From positions 86,525,637-86,589,636 of the forward strand of contig NC_132923.1 in assembly GCF_047675955.1 (NCBI RefSeq): a DNA stretch of 64,000 bases. The letters are read 5' to 3'. The notes under the pieces are model-generated. The model was not told the DNA's origin. It worked only from the letters and a program-made list of their open reading frames with translations, and made no database searches. The translations under genes and the position numbers were made by a program. Origin of the DNA: Chlorocebus sabaeus. Taxonomy: Eukaryota; Chordata; Mammalia; Primates; Cercopithecidae. Below are positions 21,201-30,794 of the stretch, in pieces (position 1 is the stretch's first letter; every line of letters starts with the position of its first letter).

Positions 21201-21359
21201 GGTCATTATTGAGAGTTGTTTTGTCAGGATGATGAGTCCAGAAGCCACATGGGAGTGAACTGAGAAGCAAGCTGGAGGTGAAGAATTGGAGGTGGTCAGT
21301 GTAGATAACTCTCAACCAGTGAGCACTGAAAGGGCTGGGAGGAACTTTCGATGTCTTCC

Positions 21360-21580
21360 ATGGCAAGCACTTTAAAAAAGATTACAAAGAGATTCACAGA
21401 CATCATCTTTTGTAATCTTTAGAATAATCTTGTGACATGGGAGGGTCAGGTTTTGTTTCCACTTGACGTATGAAAAAAATGGAAATCCAGAAAGGTTTTG
21501 TGTCTTGAGTAGAGCGTTCATAGAAGAGCCAGGACTGGAACTGAAGTCCCCAGAATCCCTGCCCTCCTTCCACTTTCCAA
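21360..21580 (-). mobile_element. MIR SINE, antisense, with internal inverted repeat
   Basis: 'agaataatcttgtgacatgg' and 'agagccaggactggaactga' follow MIR order. A perfect 12-bp inverted repeat lies at 21377-21388 and 21409-21420. Confidence 0.65.
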
Positions 21581-21774
21581 ATAAAATGCCATCTGTCTGG
21601 AGGTTATTTGAATGAATGAGAACTGTATTCACCACACTCAAGTTTTCTTTATTACATTTTCTCTCCTCAGGCCCTACAGATTCAGGACCACGGCCAGCAC
21701 CCACACTGCCTTCCGTAAACACTGAGCTAAACCTAGAGCCTCGGTGATGAGATCAGCACTGCCCTTGTAAGTTG

Positions 21775-22150
21775 GTTTTCTCAACAAACATCAACTGAAC
21801 ATCTACTTAGCATAAGGTGAGATGACAGGTTCTGGGGACATGGAACTAGAGAACTGCCCATAAGGAGCCCACAGTCTAGGATGGACAAGACATGGACACA
21901 GAGTGTGAGAATGTGCACAGAGGTTGTGGGATCCTATAGGAGAGTGAGGGTCAAAGAAGGCTTCCTGGAGGAGACACAGCCTGAGGTGAATCTTGAAGAC
22001 AGAAGATGGCAGTGAGGAGCTACTGAGGGGTTTTAAGCGGGGATGTGACAAGGTCACATGTGTGTTTTAGAGAGATTTCTTGTGCAATGTGAGAATAGAG
22101 GAGGGGTGAGAGAAGAGATAGGGAATGACTCAGGAGACTGAATAAGAAGT
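21775..22150 (-). mobile_element. L2 LINE, antisense
   Basis: 'gaaggcttcctggaggagac', 'tgaggtgaatcttgaagac' and 'gggttttaagcggggatgtg' are strong matches over about 370 bases. Confidence 0.9.
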
Positions 22151-22344
22151 CTCCCAAAGCACATTTTAAAAGGCATAGCCAGGTTTTAATCTTGTTTAAA
22201 GATTAAATATTCTGTGTTTTATATGTTTTCTTTTGGCATTGGAAAGTTTCACTTTCTTGACCAGCAGAAGCTGATACTGAGGGAATTACATTGCAGGTGG
22301 GCAGGAGGAAAATGAAATGCAGAGAAACAGAGAAGGAGGAGAAT

Positions 22345-22570
22345 CTGATTTGTTGAGCTGTTGTTATGCATCAGCACTATGCTAGGTGCTTTTTACATAG
22401 TCTCATTTAATTCTCCCAACAACCTGTGAAGTAATGAGGTCTTCATAGTTTATAACAATAAACTGAGGATTAGAGAGGTTAATTACCTGTAGCCCATGGC
22501 CAAACACACAGATAAAAGGAAGAGGCAGCATTTGAACCCAGGTCTGCATTATTCCAAATGCCTCACATTC
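22345..22570 (-). mobile_element. MIR SINE, antisense
   Basis: 'tctcatttaattctcccaac', 'aacctgtgaagtaatgaggt' and 'gcatttgaacccaggtctgc'. Nearly complete. Confidence 0.92.
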
Positions 22571-22869
22571 CTTTCTCATGCATATGTGATCTCAGTGGAG
22601 AATGTGGTGGAGACCTAGCTGACAGAAGAGCAGAGTACCTACCTCTAGGTACCTACCTCTGCAGCCTTCTTGTTCACACACAAAGCAATAATCACAATAA
22701 GCACTCTTTCCTCAGCTTCTAAGTACAGGAGCTTTAGAAGGCTACAAATAGACTCAGTATGTGTGACATAGTCACTCCTAGGCTAGGTGGGTTTTACTTG
22801 CTTCTTACCACCCCATGGTATCACATCTCGGAGAAAAGAGTGTTTCTGTGTTCAGGGACAAGAAGATAA

Positions 22870-23510
22870 GAGGTTTCATATCGGTGCCAATTACCTTCCT
22901 TGACACCCCTGAGGTGCCCTTGGTCCCCAGATTTTGGAGACTACACCATTCTCTCTGGGCCTTTTGTGGCGGCTGTGGCAGCATCTGCCGCAGAGCCTGA
23001 GGAAGGTTTATGGAGATGGTCACACTCCAGTGCCCAGCCTACTTGTTGGAACTTTCCAGAAATATTGCACTGCAGACATTTTCCACGCCGTTATGCTAAT
23101 GGAATCAGGAAAAATCAATTGTCCTTAAGGAACAGGGGAATGAGACGTGCTGTAAATGCCACGGGATGAGTGATTGGTTGATTGCTTGCCCGCGATCAGA
23201 GCGCGTCTCATCCCTACATTATTCTGATGAATTTTTATGGCATGCCTCCTTTCTTGCCTGCTCCCACCCCCTCTTAGCTGGGGAAGAAGGTTTATGGCTT
23301 GCAGCTTCTCAGTTGATTGAATGCAGCTGGCATTGTTGCAGCGGAGGACAAATAGGTACATTTGCTTTACAGGCTGAGAAAAGTGGGTTTGGAGAAATTG
23401 CACAGCCACGTCCCTCTGCAACAAAGATGCCCTTAAAAATGCAGATATTTTAAATGAAATGACTTTATTCTCCTTCCAAGCTGTCCCTAATCTTTCTGTC
23501 AGAGGAAAGG

Positions 23511-23546
<36 letters not shown>

Positions 23547-23800
23547 TTGGGGAAAAGAAATGTATAGCTTGTGATTCTGCGGAAATCCGATTTTTCATTC
23601 TTATCACAAAGGACGCTAACGAAGGCATTTCATTAGTATTCATTTTAGGCCAATGTGATTTTCTCCTCTTTGCTAACACAAAAATAAATAAATAAACAGT
23701 CAAGCTATGTCTGGGAAACTGCCGACAAGGCGGCTTGGAGCAGAGGTCAGCATTTTCTGGAATGAGTATGCACTGCATTCAGTAAGATGGCCAAGAAAAT
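22870..23800. other. Candidate unique/conserved non-coding block
   Basis: About 930 bases with no recognisable transposon apart from an A-run. It has a regulatory-element texture: 'gttatgctaatgg' (octamer-like), 'ccgcgatcagagcgcg' with clustered CpGs, 'aattgtccttaag', 'gaggacaaataggtacattt' and 'gctaacgaaggcatttcatt'. Long open frames on the minus strand here run through the A-run and carry no known domain, so I do not call a gene. Conservation cannot be checked from the sequence alone. Confidence 0.35.
23513..23544. repeat. (A)32 run without an Alu
   Basis: A pure A run of 32 bases preceded by unique sequence. I find neither an Alu nor L1 text upstream, so it may be the tail of an unrecognised retrocopy or a simple expansion. 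Confidence 0.9.
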
Positions 23801-24749
23801 GGATCCAGCTCAAATAAGGGCCATCTGGGGCAGGGAAGAGACAAGGTTTGGGATGGAGACAGGTCCCTTGGGTTTCCAAGCTGGTGTCCAGCTTGGCCAT
23901 GGCAGTTTGTGGACCGGAGAAGGCAAACAGGCTGTGACTACTGTTTTCCGTGGGGAGTTAGCTGCAGCTGATACTCTGTGCCTGGCTGCTGGTTCTGAGG
24001 ATGGGAATACTTCAATCCTGGCCAGGGCACTAGGCAACTCCTATTGTTCTTCTTTCCTGTTTCTTCCTCAAGGGAAACTAAGCCCTGTTGAGGGCTGGGA
24101 AATCCTACTGGGTGAAAATCTGGGAGTGTTTGGCTGGAAAGAGGAGATTTGGGGACACAGCTGTTGTCTTCATCCATCCAAGGGAGTATCGTGGACGGAG
24201 AAGCAGGCTTATTGTATTGGACTTCAGAGGGCTAAACTAGACTCAGTAGGTGGAAATGACAGCACGGCAGAGAAATCTATCAGATTTGAGATCAAATTTC
24301 GGATCAAGTATTTTCTGAAGATGTCCACAGGCAAGTCTCTGAGCCTCCGTGTCCACATTTTTAAAAGGAAGTAAATGAGAATAAACCCAATGTATTCTTT
24401 CCAGGCTACTGGAAAGTACAGTAACTTGGAAGTTACTGTGCTAGGAAGTGGCTCTCAGTGACTCCTTTGAAGAGAAGGGGAAACCCAGATTCAGAGGTGG
24501 TAAGAAGCACAGCCTCTGGGAAACAGGCCCCTAGACTCCGAGGCCAGAGCCCCTTGCCTGCCCCAGCCAAGGGCATCCTTCTTCAGCTACTTCTCAGGGC
24601 TGCTGTATGGAAGAGGTGAGTGAGATACACAAGCAGAACACTGTTTGTTCTTGGATAAAAATTCTTACCCAGTTCACCTCAAAAACCAAGTCATCTGACA
24701 TATTTCCATCTCTCTGGGGCTGTACACTCCTGGAGGCCAGTGTCCCTTT
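23801..24749. other. Unassigned, apparently single-copy sequence
   Basis: A 195-codon plus-strand frame (23787-24374) lies here but has no domain or homology I recognise. A faint sense MIR may lie at 24285-24420 ('ctctgagcctccgtgtccac'). Confidence 0.35.
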
Positions 24750-25010
24750 GTACTCTCTGTGCTTAATTCAGACATTTCAGCAATTCCTGACTTGCCTTAA
24801 CATGCTGTGTCTTTTGATACTTCCTGATCCTGGCCTATGCTACTGTCCCTGCGTGGAACATTCTCCTCGGCCTTTTTCATTTGGCCGAATCTCACCCATC
24901 CTTCAACTCAGATTCTACAGCTTCTGAATAAACTTCCTTGACACCCCACACAGGCCTGTTATTCTCTCTGCTCTTGTTGGGTCACTGTGTAGTTGTTTAT
25001 AGAACCACAA
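24750..25010 (+). mobile_element. L2 LINE, sense
   Basis: 'gcgtggaacattctcctcgg', 'cccatccttcaactcagatt' and 'aaacttccttgacaccccac' keep L2 order. Confidence 0.82.
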
Positions 25011-25029
25011 TGACACTATTAATAGTAAC

Positions 25030-25260
25030 ACAATGCGCAGTGGGAATCATGGTGTCAGGCTGACCTGAGTTCAAATCTTGACACTGCTGTGTAATCATGA
25101 ATGAATTACCTAAACTCTCTGAGCCTCCCTTTCCTCACTGGTCGATGGTGATAGTTATAGTAATGGTACCTATTTGGAGAATTCAATGACAAATATTTGT
25201 AAAGTACTTTCTCAGTGCTTGGCACATAGAAGACCTCAGGCAATTCAAAATGAATGACTG
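25030..25260 (+). mobile_element. MIR SINE, sense, nearly complete
   Basis: 'gacctgagttcaaatcttga', 'ctaaactctctgagcctccc', 'gtaaagtactttctcagtgc' and 'ttggcacatagaag'. Confidence 0.93.
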
Positions 25261-25384
25261 AATAAAGTTTCTTTTAGGTTGGCTAGAAATATTGATAGAG
25301 GTGACTAAGGACTCATTTGTTTTTCCACTCCCTCACTCCTCTTGTCCATTTTCCCCTGGCCTTATTCCTTCCTGCCTGTGCCAT

Positions 25385-25470
25385 GAATGATAATTAACAC
25401 CCACAGTGTGCCAGGCAGTTAGGGGCAGACCCAGGATAGAACTAGGGTCTCTGAGGCTCTAGTGTAGGAC
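25385..25470 (-). mobile_element. MIR SINE fragment, antisense
   Basis: 'cacagtgtgccaggcagtta', then 'cccaggatagaactagggtc' with the middle of the element deleted. Confidence 0.55.
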
Positions 25471-25599
25471 TCTTTTTCATCGTCCCTCTCCCAAGCAGGT
25501 AGCTTCTCAAGGCAGGTGTTGCATCTTTTTTACCTGTCTCCCCTGCTGTGCCTCCCACAGGTTAGGCCCCACCATGGGTGGTCTGTGAAGTCTGTGAAG

Positions 25600-25720
25600 G
25601 GCCGGGGTCGTGGGCTCACTGGCAGGGGGATCTGGAGCCCAGTTCAATCTCTGCCTGCCTGTGTGACCCAGAGGCCATCAGTTTTCTCATCTGTCAGGGA
25701 GTGGCCCTACTTCCTGCCAG
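25600..25720 (+). mobile_element. MIR SINE fragment, sense
   Basis: 'gagcccagttcaatctctgc', 'ctgtgtgacccagaggccat' and 'gttttctcatctgtcaggga'. Confidence 0.65.
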
Positions 25721-25859
25721 ACCTGCTGCACTGGGCTATTGTTAATCAGAGAGGAAGAGGAGGGTGCTTTGTCAGCTCTCATGCATGGAAGGGGTTGAAG
25801 CTATTGCTGCTGTTTCTGTGTCCTTGTTGTTGTTATTGCCTCTCAAAATAAAAAAAGTC

Positions 25860-26130
25860 CCCACAGCCAGGGTCCTGGAGCCAGTCTGTTAGAGGAGATG
25901 GCTCTGCCCTTGAAAGCCACTCTCCCGGTCTGGCGTTTCCTGTGAGTAATTTGAAACTGGGGCTCGGGGAACTGAACTCCAGTTAATGGTTTTCAATAAA
26001 GAATTAAGTGCTGCTTGTCAGGCTGGCGCTGGGGCCGGGCTTCCCGGAAAGGGGGAGAGTGCTGGGGGGTGGGGAGTGGTTATGTGCGTTTAGGGATGCG
26101 TTTGCATTTTCTGGTCAGTTAGGCAGTCTG
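25860..26130. other. Candidate unique non-coding element, GC-rich centre
   Basis: Single-copy sequence with 'gtaatttgaaactggggctc', 'gttttcaataaagaattaag' and a GC-rich core 'ggcgctggggccgggcttcc'. TAATT-type words next to a G/C-rich segment suggest regulatory DNA. No direct proof. Confidence 0.3.
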
Positions 26131-26429
26131 ATGAAAAAGGGATAAGATCAGGCCACAACAGCCAGAGGGCGGAGGTGGTGGTGGTGGGTGGGGAGCAAGA
26201 GAGACTCAGACCTCGCACTGTGTAGGCTACAGGGAGGCAGTAATGGTCATTGCCATTAGAGCTAGATCAGCTGTTTCTACAAAAAGCCTGTTAGGCACCT
26301 GGCTCTTGCCCCTTTCCCTTGGGGCAGCCCCCGTGGGAAGAAATGCTGAAGCTTTTCCTGCTAGTGCTGCCTTCCACAGCAGACATCACCTTTATAATAA
26401 CCACAGCTCTCCTTACATGCTTTCTGCAT
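26131..26429. other. Unassigned sequence
   Basis: No repeat or gene recognised; (GGT)n-like patch at 26170-26195. Confidence 0.4.
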
Positions 26430-26640
26430 AAAATAATTCTTTAAAGCTTCATCCACAACCCTAAAAAGTTGCTAGTACTTTCCTCACTCTTGTTTTTCAG
26501 ATAAGGAAATTGAGGTACAGAGAAGTTAAGTAACCTGCCCAAGGTTACACAGCTTCTGGAGTAGGAGATCAGGGCTTCAAACCTAGGTACTCCGGCACCA
26601 ACATTATGCTGTTCAACCACTCTGCAGTATTGCCTGTTAT
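26430..26640 (-). mobile_element. MIR SINE, antisense, nearly complete
   Basis: 'agataaggaaattgaggtac', 'aacctgcccaaggttacaca' and 'ctgttcaaccactctgcagt' near the MIR 5' end. Confidence 0.93.
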
Positions 26641-26829
26641 AGGGTCTTGAATTCTTTTTCTCCAGCCTAGGAGGTTGGCAGAGGAGGGTCATCCACTCCA
26701 TCTCATAGCTGAGGAGACAGGGTCTGGGGGCTGTTGTGCCTCTGCCAGGGGACCAGAGAGAGGGAGAGGTAAATCAGGCATCCAGACATGGGGGAGAAGG
26801 ACAAAGGCCCCACAAGAAAGGTATTTGGT

Positions 26830-27290
26830 AGCAAGTATCAAAAGACTTAAAAATGTTCATACCCTTTGTCCTAGTATTTCTGTTTCTGGGCGTCTGCTCT
26901 AAGGAAATAATCTTTCCAAAAGAAGACAATTCTAAATAAAAGAAAAGATTGATTATTTATAATATCAAATGATGGAAGCAACTTAGGTACCTAACCATTG
27001 GAAATGGTTGAATAAAATCCTGTGTTTACACTCAATTTGACAGTCTGTAGTCATGAAAAATAATGGTTCTGAAGGCAACATAGTAATCTGAAAGAATGCT
27101 TATGATATAATGTTAAATAAGGAGAAAAGTAAAAACCAAATTGTATGAATAATAAAATCTCAAGTATGTACCAAACATACAGGAGATAAGCAAAATAATA
27201 GTTGCTGTGTTGGGATGATGAAATTGTAAGTTCTTTTACTTTGTTTTCAACTTTCTATAATGTGTTGCTTCAAGTATAGATAAATTGATG
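26830..27290 (+). mobile_element. L1M LINE, ORF2 end and 3' UTR, sense
   Basis: 'aaaatgttcataccctttgt', 'tctaaggaaataatctttcc', 'gatggaagcaacttaggtac' and 'atgatataatgttaaataag' are L1M 3'-end words in correct order. Too decayed for subfamily. Confidence 0.8.
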
Positions 27291-27299
27291 GACTTGGTC

Positions 27300-27455
27300 C
27301 AGAATATTGTTGTATGACCTAGGAAAAGCTACATCTCTCTATGCTTCAGTTTCCTAATCAGTAAATATGGATAAAGTCTCCTTTTTCGTGGTTGCTATAT
27401 TTAATGAGATAATAGACATAGTGTACCTAGCAGGAGGCCTGTGCATAGTATGATG
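27300..27455 (+). mobile_element. MIR SINE fragment, sense
   Basis: 'tgtatgacctaggaaaagct', 'atgcttcagtttcctaatca' and 'taatgagataatagacatag'. Confidence 0.85.
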
Positions 27456-28099
27456 CACAATTACTACCCTGAACTTTATTCTGTTTCTCACATATTGTCT
27501 TCTGACTTATTGATATTTGCACAGCGAGGCTGGGATAGCCAGGCCCAAACCTGTATCCTAGATACGAGGGCTTCCCAGAGTCAAGCACAGACATATCACT
27601 CCTCCACTGCCTTACATCTGCCAAAAGAATGAAGGCCAGATCCTCCAAGGAGAGTCAGCTGAGATTGACTTCCCCTGAGGGTGTCTCTGAGAAACACACA
27701 CCACTAAGCTGGCCTTCTTTTCTGAGAACTTCTGGTGGGGCATAGAGACCTGTGTGGTTGTGATGCTGCCTGCTGGGGGACCCATAGGCCATCAATTTTC
27801 TCATTCATTTGTTCATTCATTACTCATTTACTTTCTCATTCGCTGCATCATGTAGATGAGCCTTATTGAATGTTGACCCCATACCTACTGGGCGTAGGGG
27901 TGGGGGTCTGTACAAGGGGTTTTCACTTACCTTAGCTTATTGTATCCTCACATTTGCATTGCAGAAGAGGTTCACTTAGCTAAGCATGGCAATTTTTAAA
28001 AGTAAGATACGAATGAATGTCTCTCCTCGCATAGGCAGTCAGTTAGGCCCCTGGCCCTGTCAACTCTGTCTTAGTGCCTTTCAGATCTAATCCTTCTGC
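27456..28099. other. Unassigned sequence with worn L2/MIR traces
   Basis: (ATTC)n-like text at 27800-27845 with 'cttattgaatgttgacccca' may be an antisense L2 3' end. 27925-28060 has faint antisense MIR text. Not resolvable by eye. Confidence 0.35.
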
Positions 28100-28585
28100 T
28101 TCCGCCCTCAGCTTCAGTCACTCTTTTTGCCAGAGTCATCTTTATAAAACCCAAGCCTGACCTTAGGAGAACATCCCTGCTCAGCCTGTAAAAATCAGTT
28201 TCTTTTGGTCTGATCTCCCATAATCTACCCCAACACATAGCCACTTCTCCTGCGCCTCAGTGCCCCTTTATGGCTTATGCTTCATACACTCTTCCTACTT
28301 TCTAGAATGCCTTTCCTACATGACAGACTCTAACCCATCCTCTAAAACCTCGCTCAACCACTGCTCCTCTTTGGCTCCCATAAAGGATTTGCTGCTCCCC
28401 TTCTTTGCCCATCTCTCACTGTACTGCAGTAACTTCCAAGTCTGTTCTCCTCCCACTCCAGGACCATGTATTCCTCAAGCGCAGAGACCATGCCTTTTTA
28501 TTTTTGTGTCCCCAGAGCTTAGCTCAGAGCCTGGCACAAGCAGAGGCCCAGTGAGTGTTTGTTGAGTGAATTATGAATGACAGTG
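28100..28585 (+). mobile_element. L2 LINE, sense, to its 3' end
   Basis: 'tttctagaatgcctttccta', 'ctcaagcgcagagaccatgc', 'gcttagctcagagcctggca' and 'gtgtttgttgagtgaatta' form a clear L2 3' end of about 480 bases. Confidence 0.92.
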
Positions 28586-28839
28586 TGATCTCAGGGCCTC
28601 CACTAGGGAGGAGCAACACGGCTCTTTGACCTCTTGGGAATGGGAAGTGTTCTCAGCTGAATTCTCTTGGCAGACACTTTCCAGCATCACCAGCTGCTCA
28701 CTCCCCAAAGGCCTTGTCTCTGCTCAGCCCCCCGGCTGATATGAGAACATTTGGCCATAAACCTGGCTAGCTGTGGGATTGCGGCCAGCACCTTGCAGAG
28801 AGCTCATCCTGGCAAAGCCTTGACCTGAACTGCTGGGCA

Positions 28840-29270
28840 TGCGTGAATGCTTATGGTCTGGCCTTGCCACATCCCAGCCCCATGCCGTGCCTCTATGCCC
28901 CCTCATGCTCCAGGCTATAGCACTACTGAAAAGTTTCCCGAAGGCATCTTGTGATTTCACTTTTCTTTATGGTTCCTTCTGCCTGGGATGTTCTCTATCT
29001 GCCCACCCTTCCATCTTTGCTTAGTGAATTCCTTCTTGGTTCAGGTGTCACCTCTCTTCTGGGCCAGGAGCCTGCCCTGAGCACCTCCCAGTCTCTGGGG
29101 GCACCTCCATCATGATACTGTTCACACTGTGTTGTCATTATCTGTTTATTTTCCCAAAAAGTCTGTGGGATCCCTGAAGGCAGACACTTGATTTAATTCA
29201 CTTTGGTGTCCCTAGTACCTTGATCACAGTAGCTGCTCACAAGTATGTGCTGCATGGGTGAATGGTTGGA
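28840..29270 (+). mobile_element. Second L2 LINE, sense
   Basis: 'ccttctgcctgggatgttct', 'ttcttggttcaggtgtcacc' and 'gatccctgaaggcagacact'. A separate insertion from the L2 just upstream, since both contain the same 3' segment. Confidence 0.9.
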
Positions 29271-29374
29271 TGGATATGTGGGTAAATTGTGCTAAGACCC
29301 TTCCCTATTGCTCTGAGTCAAATAAGTGGTACACCGTCCATGAAGGGGACCTGAGAACGCTTCCCAGTGCAGCA

Positions 29375-29580
29375 GTGGGTTGGAGAGAGGCCTGGGCTTC
29401 AGAACCAGCTCTGCTTCCAATCGGTTCTGAGTTCCCTCTTCACCTGTCTAAATTTGTTTACTGACCTCTTAAATGGGAATTACAACCCTTGCTCATCATA
29501 CCTAGTAGAGTAATTGTGAGGATCAAGTGAAACAATGTCTCTAAAATTGTTTTGCAAACTGTGAAGCGCTGTGTTTTTAC
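29375..29580 (+). mobile_element. MIR SINE, sense
   Basis: 'cctgggcttcagaaccagct', 'actgacctcttaaatgggaa', 'gtaattgtgaggatcaagtg' and 'aactgtgaagcgctgtg'. Confidence 0.88.
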
Positions 29581-30009
29581 TCTGTAGGGGAAAGTTCAGT
29601 GCTGTCAGGTGGCAATGCCCACTAGGGGGAGTGGCAGAGCAGGCCAGGCCCTTATATTGGAGACATGGGGACAGTGGACGCCAGCTGTGGGGTAGAACTT
29701 AGGCTGGCCCAGAAAGAGGGGATGCAGGGTCCAGAACGCTTCATGTTGAGGTCCCTGGCTCTCCTCTCCTCAGCACTTCTCTCCAGGTTTAAAAGGATGG
29801 CTGGGCTATCTTTGAATTGCTACAGGAGAAAGAAATTAGAAAAAGAAAACCTGGCCTGATGGCAAGGGGGCAGCCCTAACACTGCCTTATTGTGGTAGTG
29901 GGAGGTGGGAGTGGGAGATAGCTATGGGCAGGCAGAAAGTGTAGGACTTCAGCTTCTTTCCTTTAGGCACTGTTTTCTGTGACTAGCTCAAGAGGCTGGA
30001 TGTCAGGGC
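29581..30009. other. Unassigned sequence
   Basis: Single-copy, GC-moderate. No exon signal that I trust. Confidence 0.4.
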
Positions 30010-30425
30010 TCTGAGGTCATTGTCTGACTGGTATAAGGCATATCTACTGGCTTATGGAATGCCACCTTATTGGGACAGGGTCTGGGTCTGCACATACCTC
30101 TCTCCATGGGTGCTTGAAATCTGCAGGCTTGGCCTACAGTTGATTAGCATCCTCTTTGCTGGGGCGGGTGGGACCAGACAAGGAGACCAGCTGGAGGAGA
30201 GCTCTGTAACCCAATTTGCTGTGCAGAGAAGCCAGTCTGTCTGGCAAGAGCTAATTGGAAAGCTGCTTCCTCTAAGCCTGGACCCAGGAGGCCCTTAGGC
30301 CTGGCTGGGCGGGGCCCCTTGGCTAGTCCAACATCACTTAGTGCTTTGTGGGAGCCACTCCCAGCGGGAGAGCACTTAGCTCTGGTAATTGGCCAAGCAG
30401 GCTCATCATTAATTCATGCCAAATT
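30010..30425. other. Candidate unique non-coding element with TAATT and GC-box words
   Basis: No repeat text. 'agagctaattggaaagctgc', 'ctctggtaattggccaagca' and 'atcattaattcatgccaaat' surround a GC-box-like 'ctgggcggggccccttgg'. Texture fits a regulatory element; conservation unknown. Confidence 0.3.
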
Positions 30426-30468
30426 GTATTTCTTCTTTTGAGAAGGGCGGGGGGTGGGGGAATGGGTG

Positions 30469-30481
30469 GAGAGAGAGAGGG

Positions 30482-30520
<39 letters not shown>
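30469..30520. repeat. (AG)n microsatellite
   Basis: About 25 AG units with one G-rich interruption at 30479-30484. Confidence 0.95.
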
Positions 30521-30523
<3 letters not shown>

Positions 30524-30594
30524 GAGTAGAAGTAGGTGGGAATAAATGAGTTTCTGAAGGGAACAGTCTGTTTCAGGGCTTGGTTGAAGCAGCT

Positions 30595-30775
30595 TCTTCT
30601 TGGGATTGGGAAGACTGAGGATTCATTTGCTAATTTACTGTTGACCTGAGCAAGTCATTTTCCCTCAGGTGGTCTTAGTTTCCTAATCTGTGGTAGGAGA
30701 CAATAACCTGAGATCTATCTATCTCAGAGGATGGCTTTGAGGGCTGAATCCAGATAATGAGGGATGAGTACTTTT
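30595..30775 (+). mobile_element. MIR SINE fragment, sense
   Basis: 'gttgacctgagcaagtcatt' and 'cttagtttcctaatctgtgg', then 'ggatggctttgagggctgaa'. Confidence 0.78.
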
Positions 30776-30794
30776 CAGATGTTCATTTCAACAG

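Noticed and set aside
23125..23778. 217-codon minus-strand open frame
   Set aside because: It passes straight through the A32 run, giving a poly-Phe stretch, and shows no domain.
23787..24374. 195-codon plus-strand open frame
   Set aside because: No recognisable domain, no splice or promoter context, and composition like the flanks; lengths like this arise by chance in 64 kb at this GC content.
25990..26200. CpG island / promoter
   Set aside because: GC-rich but with few CpGs and under 100 bases of high density; no TATA, initiator or exon follows.
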